A DNA stretch of 64,000 nt from Rotaria sordida (GCA_905250125.1 CAJNOL010000060.1:62001-126000), one strand, 5' to 3'. Shown: positions 14,790 through 29,144, numbered from the stretch's first letter. The notes: generated by a model from the sequence alone, not told the origin. A program made the numbers and translations.

Positions 14790-17700
14790 CGATTTAACCA
14801 GTGTACCACCATTGTATACCTTTGTAAATAGTGATGAAGAAGTTTTTACGAATAAGCCTTTCAACATTATTTGAACATTTATTCATAAGATCATATCTGT
14901 ACTAAATCAATTCATAATACAAATTCTACATGTTTCGTCTGTGACATGGAAAAAAATAGATAACAATAGTGAGTTTCAAGTATTCTACTTAAGAAGTTAA
15001 AATAATATTTAGAGATAATTTTCCTATTGGATTTTAACAAAAAGATTGACCTTGAAATAGAAAAGAGAAGACTCTAATTGTGAAAATAGATTATAATTTG
15101 GGAAAACAGTATTATATATATATATGTGTGTGACAATTTCAGCTCAACAGATCTAGTTAAAATGAGTTGAAGCAAGTGCTAGTTATTTTGAGCTTAGGTG
15201 GAACTGCTAACCAGTTCAATCGAACTTGAACCGTTATAATCCTGATGATGATTCATGTTCATTCTAGTGAGTGTATTAGCATTGACATCCCAAAATAGAA
15301 TAAATGTTCTGTATCAGAAGTCACTGCTCATAAACAGATCATATCTATGTTTTTTAATGATCATTTTCTACAAACAAGACATTTTTGTTCGGTTTTGAGA
15401 ACTAATACTAATTAACTCACTAGGATGAACGAGGAGTCTTATTGGAATAATATCAATTCAAGCTCGCATGCGCTGCTTAGAAGTTCCAACTTAATCGGAA
15501 AGAGGTATTCATTGGCTCTAGTTCATTTGAACGCGAAGTGATTGTTTTTTTCCAACTCAGCAAATTGGCATAAAGTCATCACATAGATATTCATATGATT
15601 GTAAAAGAAATTTCATTTCATTTTGATTTGTTTCAACAAATACATTATAATATTTAAATTCCAAATCAAATATAATTTCCTTAAAAAGATCGAAAAAAAA
15701 TTGTATTTAATTAATATATAGTTGGACAGTAATGTTGATCTGAATAACGAATACATTAATATGACTATTTGTCTCAAACATATATATACTACCATCAATG
15801 GTTAAAAAATCACAAACGAATAAATTGTTTTAAAGAGAAAGAACAAAATAAACATTATTATTTATTTGCAAAAAAACTAGTCGCCTTTCAAGAGTCTAGA
15901 AATACAAGAATGAAAATAAGAGAGAAAAGAGAGATGATAAGCAAAGTAAGTAAACACCTGTTAATTACAAAATTATCATCTTTTTATGTTTTCTTCTAAA
16001 ATCACTACAGATGTCTTGAGATTATGATAATCATCGGACGAAAAAGATTTTATTCCATCTTCATCCGTACTATTTTCTTCCTGATGGACAATATTTTCTG
16101 GTCGAGGAGCAGTTATTATTTGATTATTGTCAAACTGTTGGAAAAATTCACGTGTTCGTCTAAACTTTATTCAAAGGCCATTTTCCAACGAGTCATGATT
16201 TTAAAAACTATAAAAAAAAGTTCGTTTGTTTCTATATTGTAGCAGCGGTATCATACTATATATTTCCATTAATGTCATTGATATATTGATCAAATAGAAT
16301 ATTTTAATTCATGAAGTAAAGTTTGGATTCATATACTAAAAATAAGTAAAAAGATTTGATCAATTATTAGAATAGCGTAACAGAAAATTATAATTTTAGT
16401 CAAAAGAGATCAAGTAATGCCTAGAATACTCACCTCAACATATATGGTTAAGTTATCCTTTTTTTTAATTTATTGTAGTTGAATATTTAACACAATCAAA
16501 TGAATATTTACAATTTTCTCGACGATACAAATTAATTGTTTCATTCTTTTTTGCAAACATGAATAAAGAAAGTCGGAGAAGCAAAACAGCATTTCTTACT
16601 TGATGACTCATCAAAAAAAAAGCATATAAATCACCATTAACTCACTTTTTTAAAATTATAATATCAATGTTGGTTTTAACAAGAGCATCAAGTGATTTTT
16701 CTTTTTTTATCGAAAAGCTGTTGAAACAAATTGAAATGCTCAAAAATCCCCTAAATAAAGTTATTCACAATATTTCAATAGAATATTTAAAACAAAAATC
16801 AAGCTTACAGCTCTATTTGAACAAGTAAATTTATTTGTATCAATTGATATTCTGAATAAAATATAAAACAAATATTTTCCTAACCTAGAGCAAATATAAA
16901 AAATGCTTCGACTGACAACGAACAAGTGTTCATTAGTATAATCAACAACAAATAAAGTTTTCTACCATGAAAAACTAATGATATTAATAATTTAAAAGAA
17001 AACAAATATTCATTTTAATATATTTATTACAATGAACAACCAACTTCATTAATTGTTTCATTTGTGAAGATTCTTTTTTTTTGTCCATTTATTGATGTTA
17101 TAAAATTGATTGAGCTTTCAATCAGCCCGATCAACATCTAAAAATATGAACTTGATTACACATTCATTAATTAAAATAAATTAAACATACATCCTGAATT
17201 ATGGGTATGGGTATGAAGAAGCATATGAATGGTTTGTACAACAACGTTCAAAAAATATACGAATATCAGGACCAATTTTACTGTATTTGACACGTTCCAG
17301 GGCTGAGCTAATGGCAATTAATATGTAAAATGTTCCATCATGTAAAAAGTTGAATATCTCAATCAAACAAAAGTTAATTATGAACTTATTATACATCATT
17401 CGACTCGCCATTGGTAGGCCGATATAATGGTATACTTTTCAGAACGGAATATTAATGAATAGGAAAAAAAAGTTACAAAATAATCAATTTTTCAATAATA
17501 TATTATGCATAATATTTTTCTTTGATTACATTTATTCTAACATGTGAAAATAAATCAATAGATAGATCTAATCAAGCTGCATCGATTGAGACACGATTTA
17601 TTTTATTCTGTTAAAAAATTACAAAATATTTTGAAAGAATATCATGAATATGGATATGTGCATTTTTGATATTGCAGTGACGATCGTATTTTTGAGCAAA

Positions 17701-17819
17701 ATGTAGGAAAAACACGTTTTTTTTTCTAGGCTTTCAAAGATGCTTTATCAAAATATGCAGCTAGGTTTTTTTATATGAACACTTTTGTTTTTTCGTTCCA
17801 ATTATACAAATGAGTTGCG
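14790..17819. other. noncoding spacer
   Basis: A+T-rich sequence with short open frames only, none with recognisable similarity on either strand. No RNA gene seen. Confidence 0.45.
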
Positions 17820-18097
17820 ATTCACCTATATATACGAAATTTTATTTGAGTATTATAAATAATCGATATTGAGCACACTTACAGAAAAGAATTTCCATGT
17901 CGAATTTCACTTTAAAATGCAGAAATGTAAAATTACTATGTACTAATTGAAACTAAATAATTTTTTGATTGATTAAAAGTTTTGAGTATGAAGTTAACGA
18001 GGATATGTGTATGTGGGTAGGGTATGTACCGAAATTGAAGAGATATTGACAAAGATGATGTATATTATCTTTCAAGAATCTCCAAGAGCTTTTTTGC

Positions 18098-18256
18098 GAA
18101 CAGCTCAGTTTTGTTTCTTCTAGATGTGTGTATAAGTGAAACAGACTGAAAAAAGGTCAAGTCTTGGACAAAAAATTTTGACCGAGATTTGGCGTTTTTT
18201 TTTCTTCAGTCTATTCACTTGTACGCACATTTAGAAGAGATAAAGCTGAGCTGTTC
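18098..18256. repeat. hairpin-forming inverted repeat
   Basis: Arms of about 55 bp (18098-18152 and 18202-18256) beginning GAACAGCTCAG and ending CTGAGCTGTTC, with a roughly 50-bp loop. It lies inside the stretch that is present upstream of ORP9 but missing from the decayed copy, so it may mark a mobile-element insertion. Confidence 0.7.
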
Positions 18257-18935
18257 ACAAAAAAAAGTCTAAGTGTGAATCACAGGAATATTCATATGTA
18301 TAAACCCTAGTTAAAAGCACATTTCAACTGAATTTTTTATTAGTACATGATAATTTTATGTTTTTACATTGTAAAGTCAATCCCGACATATATGCCATTC
18401 GATTGTCTACATACAATTTTTTGTTATGATTGAGATACAATATTTTGGTAAGATAAACGTTGTGACAATTATTTAAATTTATGGATCTATGTTGAGTATA
18501 TTTCATAGGATTAGAATTCTTTTTTTTTAATGTTCTTATATTATTTTTTGATAGTTAATTTTTATTAGAATTAAATCAAAGTAGTATTCCATATATAAAA
18601 GATACATATTTCTGTGAAATTCATATAAATCCTTTTCTAATGAAAACCGATGTATTTTTTTCATATATACTTTATATTGGTACGAAAAATGTCGTTTTAT
18701 CATCTTTATCATAAAAAAAAAATCGCTTAGAAAACAATCGAAATTTGTGCATTATGAAGAAAAAAAAACAAACAATGGTTTTGCTATTCTAAGATTATGA
18801 ATTCATCATCCGATCTCACTTCATATTCCTATTTCCTTTGATTTCTTTTTACATGGTTACTTTCGCTAAAAAACGAACGTTTCGTTGAGATACACGTTTT
18901 TTTTTCTATTCATTATAAAATGATCTCTTTCTCTT

Positions 18936-18948
18936 GTTGCTTAGCAAC
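18936..18948. promoter_or_regulatory. RFX X-box-like palindrome upstream of ORP9
   Basis: GTTGCTTAGCAAC, 266 bp before the ORP9 start codon. The half-sites match the RFX-factor X-box pattern and are identical in the decayed copy although surrounding bases have diverged. Function is inferred only. Confidence 0.4.
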
Positions 18949-19214
18949 AGTCCCTATGAGTACGACATCTCAAGGCGTATTTATTAATTTTTTTCCAGAT
19001 ATCTAAAGTATGTGCTATGGAGTAAATAAACAGACTCCTTAAGAGCTATATATATATATATATATATTCATATCCTTAGCAAAAAAATAAATAAATAAAA
19101 TATAGTATGTTTTTCATACGATATGACAAATGATTCATTGAAAAATACATCTGACGACATGTAGATTTCTTTTTATTATTAATTGAATAAGATTTCTGCT
19201 TTTAGACTTTTCAG

Positions 19215-22200
19215 ATGTTATTCGAAGGTTCACTTAGTAAATGGACAAATGTCATACAAGGTTGGCAATATCGTTTTTTTGTCCTTGATCCCACTCAAGG
19301 AATGCTTATATATTATACAGTAAGATGAAAAAATAAAAAATAAACTTAAAATATTCTATAGAATAATTTATTATAGTCTAAAGAAAATATGGTCAAAGGA
19401 GATCGACGTGGTGTTGTTTTATTAAGAGTATATAATCAAAAGATTTTTGTTTTAATTACTTAATTAATTTATTCATTTTTTTAAGGGAGCATATTTAGGC
19501 ATCGATTCTGAAGATGATAGTACAGTAAGAGATTTATAAATATTTTATAATTTAAAAAAATATTGATATTTTATAATTTATTAGTTTACTATTCGATCTC
19601 ATGGTAAAACATTTCATTTTCAAGGTATGTCATATATTGTGATATTTTATCTTATCTTAAAGTCATATAAATAAATTCAATTTCGTTTTTTTAGCTCGCG
19701 ATGCTGAAGAAAGACAAAAATGGTTATCAAATTTAGAAGAAGCTATAAGTCTTAATAGTATTAAGACAGTATGTATTATTATTTATTTTGTAAGAAAAAA
19801 AAAAATAGATAATTTTTTTTTTCTTTTGATTAGGATAAATTATCTGTTTCAAGTACATCATTATTTGAACGTAAAATATCAGAAGCTGATGCTTATTTAC
19901 AATTATTAATTGATCAAGTTAATGTATGAAAATATAATAAAATTAATTTTTAATAAAAACAAAAAAAAACACTTTGGGATATTTGTTAATTAGGAACTTG
20001 AACAAAAAAGTAATCAAGCAGAAGATATCAAAGAACAAGAATGTTATCGACATGTTGTTTCATCAGCTAAAGTATCATAATTAGATTTTTTTTTCGAGAA
20101 AAAATTTTTTCTATTCGGTTTATTTACAGAGATTAATTGAAGCTGTCAAATATTCTATTGTATCATTACAATTAGCAAAAGTAAGAATAATTCATATGTC
20201 ATTTCAAGATATTCTTTACTGATAAAAAACTAATTTTTTATACATAACGACAAAGTAGTATTTAGAAGTTTTGATATGATTGAGAGATAGTAGTTGTTAA
20301 CGACTAGAAAATTAGTTGGATCAATATGGTAAGTTAATGAATTTAATTAACAGAATTCGATTTATACTATTTTCATTTCGTATTGAATATCAAAATATAT
20401 TTTGCATTTTCGGAGACTGCAAAGTAAGATATAACTAAAAATTATAATACTTAGATCGATGAACATGAACCCTGAAGTCATGTTACTTATATCATATGAT
20501 ATCTTCTATTGTTAATGAGATAATTATTTAGAACAGATTTTTAAATCGTAATTAGAGAATTTTTATCCAGGACATAAATTTTTTTGTCGGTAGTATAATA
20601 ACAATCAGATTTTTGATTGAATAAAATTAATATAATGTGACCTAGATTTTATCATATTTGCTCTATTAAGCTTTTAATGAGAAAATAATTTTTCTATTTT
20701 TATTTAAAGGTTCATATGGATCCACATAGTGATGTTAAAGCAGATGTTGATTATCAAGCTGTATTATCACATATGAATTTTCATAAAGGTAAAAAAATTC
20801 TTTTGATTATATTAAATATTTTCTTTTTTTTTCTTAATTAGATAAAATTCTTCATAATAAGGAAGCATCATCTAATATTATTCAATCTGCTGCCGGTGGT
20901 GAATCAACTGGAGATAATAATCAAGGTAATGTATCTATCGGATGTAAGTATTTTCTTATTATTCAATAACTTTAAATATAGTTTTTGTTTATTTTTAGCT
21001 TTAGATTTTCACACAGCTGCGAAAACTGTTCGTAAAAATTTTCCGGTTTCATCTTATTCAAGTAGTGATGATGATGATGATTTTTATGATGCTGATGAAA
21101 GCGTGGAGTAAAAGATGTTTTCTCTTTTTCTTTTTTCTTTTGAAAGATTTATTTCAAATTTATTATATTTATATTTTAATGGACGATAGAATATTAATAT
21201 CAATGAGTTTAACGAACACAAGCACAAATTCATTGTTATCTGTTCTTATGACGGAACATATTCAAGTGTCGAATCACTTTTGAGTTAGAACAATGTGTAT
21301 CATAACGACATTTTTAATACAACGTCGTGGTCTTTCTCAGAAACACCCAGAAAGCTGAGTTTTAAACTTTGCACAGAGGCATGCGTTACCGAAAATAGTT
21401 TATTGGTTTTTTTTATAAAATAGAATAAGAATATATATATATATATAGAACGACGCTTAATTGATTGACTTTTAAATGGCTAGGCTATGCCTTAATAATA
21501 GATTCGTGCATGCGTTCGTTGTTCTTTCTTTTCTGTTTCTTACAATCGTTAAATGGCATCAAAATCAGCAGATGCTTGTAAAGAAACGAAGAAAAGAATG
21601 TGCGGAGGAGAACTTTGAATGACAATAGAACCAACATCATAAGCAAACAATGACGACATATCATTAAGGTCATCAACAGTATTGTATTTTCAATATTGAG
21701 TAATGAATTTTCTTTTTGCGTTGTTTTTTTATTTCGGTTATTATGCTAATAAATTTTTATTGATAAAATTTATTTATTTAGTATGCCGACAATGTCACCA
21801 TCCTCGACAACAGGTAATCTTCAACAAACTTCACCAATTAATATACGAAATAGTGATGTTTTATTAAAAACAAATGATAAATCATCAAAAAATCAGCCAG
21901 ATGGTGCAAAGTATGAACAAATATTTTCTAATATAGATATATTATATTTATTTGAATATTAAAATTTTCGTTTAGTCGTTTAACAAATTCACAAATTCCA
22001 TTTGAAATTTATGAAGCAGCTTATGAAGAAGAACCAGACGAAGAACGTACGTAATAAACTTTTTTATAACAAAAGAACAAAATGAAAATTCCTATTTTTA
22101 GTTGCACCTATCGATGGTACTATCATTTCACATTTGATTTCTCAAGTAAGATATTAAGAATTCTAATTTTGAAATTTGAATCAATTGAAATTGTAATAAA

Positions 22201-24872
22201 ACTCTGTACAGAAATCCGAGTTATCGTAAAGAATTTTTACTCTTACATGTTAACAAGTTTATTCTTCATGTGTTAATTAATGAACAAAAATACATTACTT
22301 TATATATATATTCATAAATAAGTAGCATAATAACAAAAAGTAAATATACTAGTCAAAAAGTTTGACTCCGCGCTGTAGTTTAGATTGTAACGATATAAAA
22401 TGAGATTCAAACAATATTGTCATGATCTATTGAAGTAAAAATAAATAAATAAATTGATAACGTTTATTCTTTACGTCAAAATCTTCTTATGTATTAAATA
22501 GTATTCAAAGATATTTTACATTGTTTATCTATCATAGATAAATATGTTATTGATTTTAGTTATGAAAAAAAGAATTAAATATAGTAGAATATATTTTTAT
22601 TTTATAGGCTCGTATATCAATGGATTTAACTAAAATAACATTACCAACATTTATTCTTGAACGACGTTCTTTTCTTGAAATGCTTGCTGATTTTCTTGCT
22701 CATCCAGATGAATTTGTGAAGTAAATTTAAACAAACAAACGAATAAATAAACAATTATTATTTTAAACTTCATTTAGAGTGACAGATTATCAAACACCAC
22801 GTGATCGTTTTATTCAAGTTATTAGATGGTATTTATCAGCATTTCATGCTGGTCGTAAAAGTCCTGTACCAAAAAAACCATATAATCCAATACTTGGTGA
22901 AACATTTCAATGTTATTATAATCTTGGTACATCATCATCGTCATCGACTGTTAGTAAAAATTCAATATTTGAATTCTTATAATAAATTTTTTTTTTCCCT
23001 ATAGATAAATTTAGCAAACGATGGTCCTGTTCCATGGGCATCCGATGATAGTGTGACTTTTATTGCTGAACAAACTTCTCATCATCCTCCAAGTAATCTG
23101 AGAAATCAATCAACATTAATACTTGTATTTGATGAATATATTTTCTCTCTCTCTAGTTGGATCATTTTATGCTGAATGTCCTGCAAAACGTATACAAGTT
23201 GATGGTTGTATTTGGACAAAATCAAAGTTTTTAGGTTTATCAGTTGCTGTACATATGATTGGTGATGCTACATTAACATTACTTGATCATGATGAACGTT
23301 ATGTGATTACATTTCCTAGTGCATATGGCCGGTATATATCTATAGGAATAATCAATTTATTCGAATATTCTAGTTTACATTATTTTAGTCATACACCATG
23401 CTATGAATACCTAAACAAATTGCAGACCACACAGATACTCATAGTTACCTTAGTTTTAATTCTAAAAGATAACGATAGTTATTTTAATATTGATTTGTAA
23501 AATATCTTGTATAACAGTTGAAAACAAAAAGTATAGTTTAGAATCGATGTCCGAAGTGTTTACAGATACTTCAATGTTACTCATATGATAAGAACATCTG
23601 ATTCGGAAATTAACACATTATCTATGAAGATAGATCGAATGTAAAAAAAATTCTGATAATCATTTTTTATAATACAATATAGAGTTTAGGTAAAGAAAAT
23701 AAAAAACATCAATGTTAAACAAATTCCAATAATCAATCTCTTTTGCATAACTATGAAATATTGAAACAAAAAAAAAAATTAGAATTTCTGACTTTATGTC
23801 TTATTCAAATATATACTTTTTTGATATTTATTAAGTTAATTTATGTTTTTAAGAGAGGCATAAAATGTAACATCAGTTTGCTATTTGAAATCAAAGTAAA
23901 ACTAGAGAAATCTTTTTTTTTTTTTTTGTTGCACAATATTACTTTTCATTGATCTAGTATATGCAATTTCTAATCAACTATAACATATTAAGATATTTTT
24001 CTGATATTTTGATTATATCTTTAACATTTTTTTTTTGTTAATGTTGATAGTTAGTGGAGAAAGTAGAAAAAAAAAAGATTAAACAAAAATATTCGAACTT
24101 AATCGATTATTTTCAATATAATTATTTAGATCTATTCTTGGTGTTCCATGGTTTGAAATGGGTGGTAAAGTATCTGTTGATTGTGAAAAAACTGGTTATT
24201 CAGCTAATATAGAATTTTTAACAAAAGTATGATTGATTGAATTTGTTATTTAATATAAAAAACAAAAAAAACAAAGAAAAAATTTTTTGTTGTTGTTTTT
24301 TTTTTTCAAAGCCATTTTATAATGGAAAAAAACATCAAATAACTGGAACTTTATTTGGACCGGATAAAAAAGAATTTTGTAAAATTGATGGTGAATGGAA
24401 TGGTATAATGTATGCAAAATATAGTGATACAAAAATTTCCGATATATTTTTTGATACAAAATCAACACCAGTTATTAAAAAAAATGTTCGACCAATAGCT
24501 GAACAAGGCGAATTTGAAAGTCGACGGTATGAATATGATAATAATAATTAAATATTTCCTCTTCGTTTCATCTTTTGTTTTTTTTTTTGTTTTATTATTC
24601 TAGTTTATGGAAAGATGTAACTTTTTGTTTAAAATCTAAATTATTAGATAAAGCAACTGAATCGAAATCATTCCTTGAACAACGACAACGTGAAGAAGCT
24701 AAAGAACGTGCTGAAAAATCAATTAAATGGCAAACAAAAGTAAATAAAAAGAAAATTTAAATTTTATATTTCATTTTGTTTTGTTTTTTTTTTTAAGTAT
24801 TTTGTAGAATCAGGTGAACTAAAATGGAGCTATGAAAATAAATTAAGTAAACGATTAAAACAACAATTATAA
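19215..24872 (+). CDS. OSBPL9: oxysterol-binding protein-related protein 9 (ORP9-type lipid transfer protein)
   Basis: ORP9 moves lipids between the ER and Golgi/endosomes at contact sites. Twenty-two exons join in phase to 710 residues (human 736): 19215-19319, 19377-19427, 19486-19524, 19585-19624, 19695-19768, 19834-19923, 19994-20071, 20130-20180, 20710-20788, 20842-20943, 20999-21107, 21782-21910, 21976-22046, 22102-22145, 22608-22720, 22778-22949, 23005-23092, 23157-23331, 24130-24226, 24312-24526, 24604-24739, 24798-24872. The N-terminal PH domain starts at residue 2 with [13 protein letters not shown]. An FFAT motif DFYDADE (264-270) should bind ER VAP proteins. The sterol/PI4P-binding ORD has the fingerprint EQTSHHPP (471-478). 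Exon 10 has two in-phase donors, 20925 and 20943, differing by six codons. The start could include an upstream exon; the chosen ATG matches the human N-terminus. Confidence 0.95.
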
Positions 24873-27804
24873 GAGAATTCATATTTATTCATGCAAGAAT
24901 AGTTTGGTTTATTTTATTTTTCTTTTTATGTTCTAATCATGCGCTCCTGATTTTCGTTTTTTTTTTTTTCTTTTTTTTATTAATCATTTCCGATTATATG
25001 TATACAACCGAGTGACATTGTAATTCCTCTCACTCTGTCAGATTGGGTTTAATATTATTTCTTATGTCATAAGAAAGAGAAAGACAAAGACAAATTTTTA
25101 TTTATGGCGGTGCTAGTTTCATAAATCTTTAATCGTTCCGTTGTTGTTGTTGGTTTTTTTTTCCTCTGTTTTGTTTTTGATGATTATCCAATTCTTATTT
25201 ATATTCCATAATCCAGTCATTATGTATATACGTAATTTAGATATAGATAAAAATAAAAAGACAAAGATGTCATCAAAATGTTGATGCCATTTCATATTTA
25301 TGAAGAACAGCAGTAAAATTACAAGTTCATTTTCGACTGGACGATCAATTTAAAAGAAAACTTAACTCAAGCATTGGTATCAAAAGCTACAATATTAGTT
25401 ATATCTGATCGACAAAGATGAGATATTACTATATTTTACAAGTTTATATTGATTTTACTTATTGAAAAAGTAGATTTTGACAGCTTGTGTTTCTGGTGAC
25501 ACGTTCATCTAGGTTTGATCTTCGGATTGTTATAACTTAACAATTTAATGTGAAAAATAGCTGAAAATTTTCTCGTTTTGAACAAAATATTATCATTTAT
25601 GTTCGTAGCTAAGACAACAAACTTTATAATGATGAGATTTGTTTTTTTTTAGAAGTTTGTTTCTGAAAAAAGTTAACACACCGGGAGGCTTTTTTCAGAC
25701 GTACTGTAAAAACATTATTTTTACAACTTTGAGGACAAAATAAGGTAACCCAATGATGTCAATCTGTAGCTCAGCCTTCAGGTGATACTACTATTATGAT
25801 ATAATAATGTTCAAAATGTGATACGAGATGATAAGATATTATTTTTTGCACAAAAAAAAAAATGCTTATGACTTTGGCTAATGACTACCATTGATTTTCG
25901 CTATCGATATAAAAAAAGAAAATTTCGAATGAATAAGTTCGATCATTTTATGGTCGAGAAATCTTTTATTCAACTTTGGTGAAGCATGACCTTTGTTTGT
26001 TTTTTTTTAGTTGGCCAGGCTGTTGCAATTTATTCATTTCATTAAAGAACAGATGAAAATACATCAGTGACAAAGAAATATTGATCATGTAGATAAGAAA
26101 AACTAAAGGAAACATATGTTGAAATATTATAACTTGTTTTTTTTTTTCTATTCGAATTAACATAAAAATTATTTTTAGCTAAATATATCACAAAATTTAT
26201 AGAATTATCTAAATAAGTTCCAATCATATAAAATCGAATTCGAAGAAATAATTTACAGTTAAGACATTGTTATTTAACTACGAATTTTTAAAACATAACT
26301 ATTAAAATCATAAGAAATTTCCTATTAGAGAAAGTATTTTGATAACTAAGATCATTATCATTGAAGTATTTGTGAGAGTTTGTTTTTTTTTAAACGTTAA
26401 TTATTCGTGTAGAATTATAAAAATTAATTGACATATTGAAATTTTATTCTAAATGATCAATGTTCATAATTACTATTGTTTAGAAAAAAAAAAATATCCT
26501 AATACATTAAGCTAGATTATAATTTCAAAAAAAAAAATGAAATTATAAAACAGATTTTAGTATTTTTCAAAAGAATATCTTTTTCTTTTTTCTTTAATCA
26601 CCTTAGAGAATTTAATGTTTTATAAAAAAAATCTATTTCTAATTATATGTCTACTGTATAACATATAATATTTTATTTGAACTTTCTCTTCTGATAGTAT
26701 TCAATTATGATTCATGTAAATTAAGTTTTCGATACTATAAAATAAATAGAAATTGATCTTGTTGTGAGAAAACTTACAAATATTAAAAATAATTTTATAT
26801 GTTCTCTTTAAAGAATCTATAATCTAGATCATGACGATGCTCATATGAAAGTAACTAATATATTAATACATCTTAGATAAATCCTTTAATATTATACAGA
26901 TACACAATTTCAATATTAAAGGTCATGAACGACAAAAAAATGGCATAATGAATATGGAACATGAACTTATTAATGTTATGACATCTTTATATAGTTCTAC
27001 AATAAGTAAATGATAAAAATAATTCTTTTTTTTTTTGTTTTGTTTTTGTTCGCTTTGAATTACATTGTCATGTTTTATAATTTCGATAAAATAAAATTAT
27101 CAAATAACAGAATAATTTTCCAATTTAAAATCTTTATCTTCGATAGGGATCAATTAAGTAAACAAAAAAGACATGTTTATTTTTTTTTGTCCTATATGTT
27201 TTAAGTCGTGTATAGTCTCTTAAATCTTGTTTGTTCTGTTCTAATCAACTATATATATGTGAAGTTTATATGTTAGATGAATAACAAATCAGCCATTAGC
27301 AACATGAAATAAAGTAATACGAAGTCATAGAAACATATTTTATCAAAAAAGAAAAGAAAAATATATATGTTGTTTTTCATTTGTTAAAAATAAAACATGT
27401 AATGCAACAACAACAACAATAGCAGAACGTCAATTTAAAAAAAAAAGAGAGAGAGAAAAACGAACGGCAAGCTTCAAATCATGTCCGATTTTGCAAAATG
27501 AAAATTCTCTTTCTTATTTCTTTTTTTTCTTCTCTTGTCGACGCCATTATAAACATTAGATTGGAAGAATAGCAACCGTAATCTGACTCCAAACATCATC
27601 CGTTATATCCACCTATCTGCTCTACTTAATTAATCCATCCTTTTCTCTCTCTCTCTCTCTCTCGTTCTGTTTTTTTGCTTTCCTTTACGCAGACTAATAT
27701 TTGCATGGAGAAACAAGAGACTTGACGGATTGACTCTTCTATCATCTAATCTTACATACTACAACTTCTTATTGTCTATATTTCATCGAACTTATTAGTG
27801 AATA
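24873..27804. other. noncoding spacer before the calmodulin-like gene
   Basis: No gene supported. Contains poly-T tracts and a CT microsatellite at about 27641-27663 within 170 bp of the calmodulin-like ATG, a position where CT tracts can be promoter elements. An isolated exon-like stretch near 26900-27007 is discussed among the rejected items. Confidence 0.45.
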
Positions 27805-29144
27805 ATGGTAAGCATTTTAAAGTATTAGAATGTATTCATGTTGATAATGATTCTTTTTTTTTCTTTAGAGTACATTTTCGACTGCAAAAACTGAAGGTAA
27901 GGAAAAACTATAATTAAAAAATACAAATCAAAAAATATATATATATGTTTTGTTTTTTTTTCAAATGTTTTTATTCGTAAAGAATTTCGACATGTATTCG
28001 AATTATTCGATAAGAATGGAGATGGTAATATTGATGCAAATGAAATTGGGTTAGTATTTGAAAAAAAAAAAAAAATTCTTTCTTATTCTCATATAATAAT
28101 TAATTAATTGTTCAATACATTTTGTTTATTGAATAAGAATATAATGAGAGTTAGTTTTTTTTTTTAAACAATCTTGACTTTTTTTTCTATTAGAACAAGT
28201 AATATCTAACTAGTGATTCTATAGAAAATCTACGCCTATATACATATTATTTTGTAATAAGCTTTCTTCAAAAGGAAAAAAAATGACTACATTTCGCTTC
28301 CTGAAGGGTATCATTAACTATATTGAACTAATTACTATGACATTTTTTGAGAACATATTTGTATAATGTTAAAAATTATAATTCACTTTTTAGAGTTAAT
28401 AGTATTCTTAAAACTAATAATTATTATATTAGTTAATAATGAAATATTAATGTTATATTTAATATACAAAATGAAATATTGAAGATTAAATTTCATATGA
28501 TAAAAAATGATTTTGTTATATGTGTCTTTTTTTGTCTGTTTTTTTTTTTAGACAAGTAATGCGATCATTAGGGTTAAATCCAACAAATAAAGAGATTACA
28601 GATTTAATTGCTGAAGTAGATAAAAATGGTAATTTGAAATGATTTTTGAGTTTACTTTTCTTTTTCTAAATATATGTTATTAGGTAATCAACGTCTAGAT
28701 TTTCAAGAATTTATTGCATTTATGAATAAACATTGGCATGAACGTGATCAAGAAGCTGAATTACGAGAAGCTTTTCGACTTTTTGATCGTGATAATTCTG
28801 GATATATAACTATTAATGAATTAAAACAGGTTAATTTAAATATTATTCATATTTTATAATCATTGATGTTTGTTTTTTTCTATATTGAAGGTTATGCTTA
28901 ATATGGGTGAAAAATTAAATCAAGAAGAATTAGAAGATATGATGCGAGAAGTTTGTTAATAATAATAATTATTATTATTAATTGATTATGATTAAATTTT
29001 GATTTTATTTAGGCTGATGTAAATAAAGATGGTAAACTTGATTATCAAGGTAAGAAAATAATCATTTATTAAATTCTGGCTTTTTTTTTAAAAAAAAATA
29101 TATTCTTTATAGAATTTGTACAAAAACTTCTTTCGACGTCTTGA
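27805..29144 (+). CDS. calmodulin-like EF-hand protein
   Basis: A calcium sensor of the calmodulin family. Eight exons (27805-27807, 27869-27896, 27983-28049, 28552-28628, 28684-28829, 28891-28950, 29013-29049, 29113-29144) give exactly 149 residues, the length of calmodulin. The first exon is the ATG alone, as in vertebrate calmodulin genes. Four canonical EF-hand loops are at 20-31, 56-67, 93-104 and 129-140, each with acidic position 1 and Glu at position 12, so all four could bind calcium. The sequence is clearly diverged from true calmodulin, especially the N-terminus and the central linker (NKHWHERD), so it is a paralogue rather than the canonical gene. It converges on DCAF17. Confidence 0.92.

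Larger units (their letters stand above)
17820..19214 (+). promoter_or_regulatory. 5' flank of the ORP9 gene (duplicated at 12.7-13.4 kb)
   Basis: The proximal part (about 18700-19214) and a distal part (about 17830-17950) match the decayed copy at 12720-13450; the stretch between is absent there. Shared landmarks are the X-box-like palindrome and a TTAAGAGCTATATATAT box about 170 bp before the start codon, a plausible TATA region. An upstream ATG at 19123 opens a short leader (12 codons) before a possible intron, so a small coding leader exon cannot be excluded. Confidence 0.5.

Noticed and set aside
26900..27007. Exon-like stretch ending in ...TSLYSSTI before GTAAAT
   Set aside because: It is bounded by AG and GT and reads open, but no flanking exon with matching phase or recognisable family was found.
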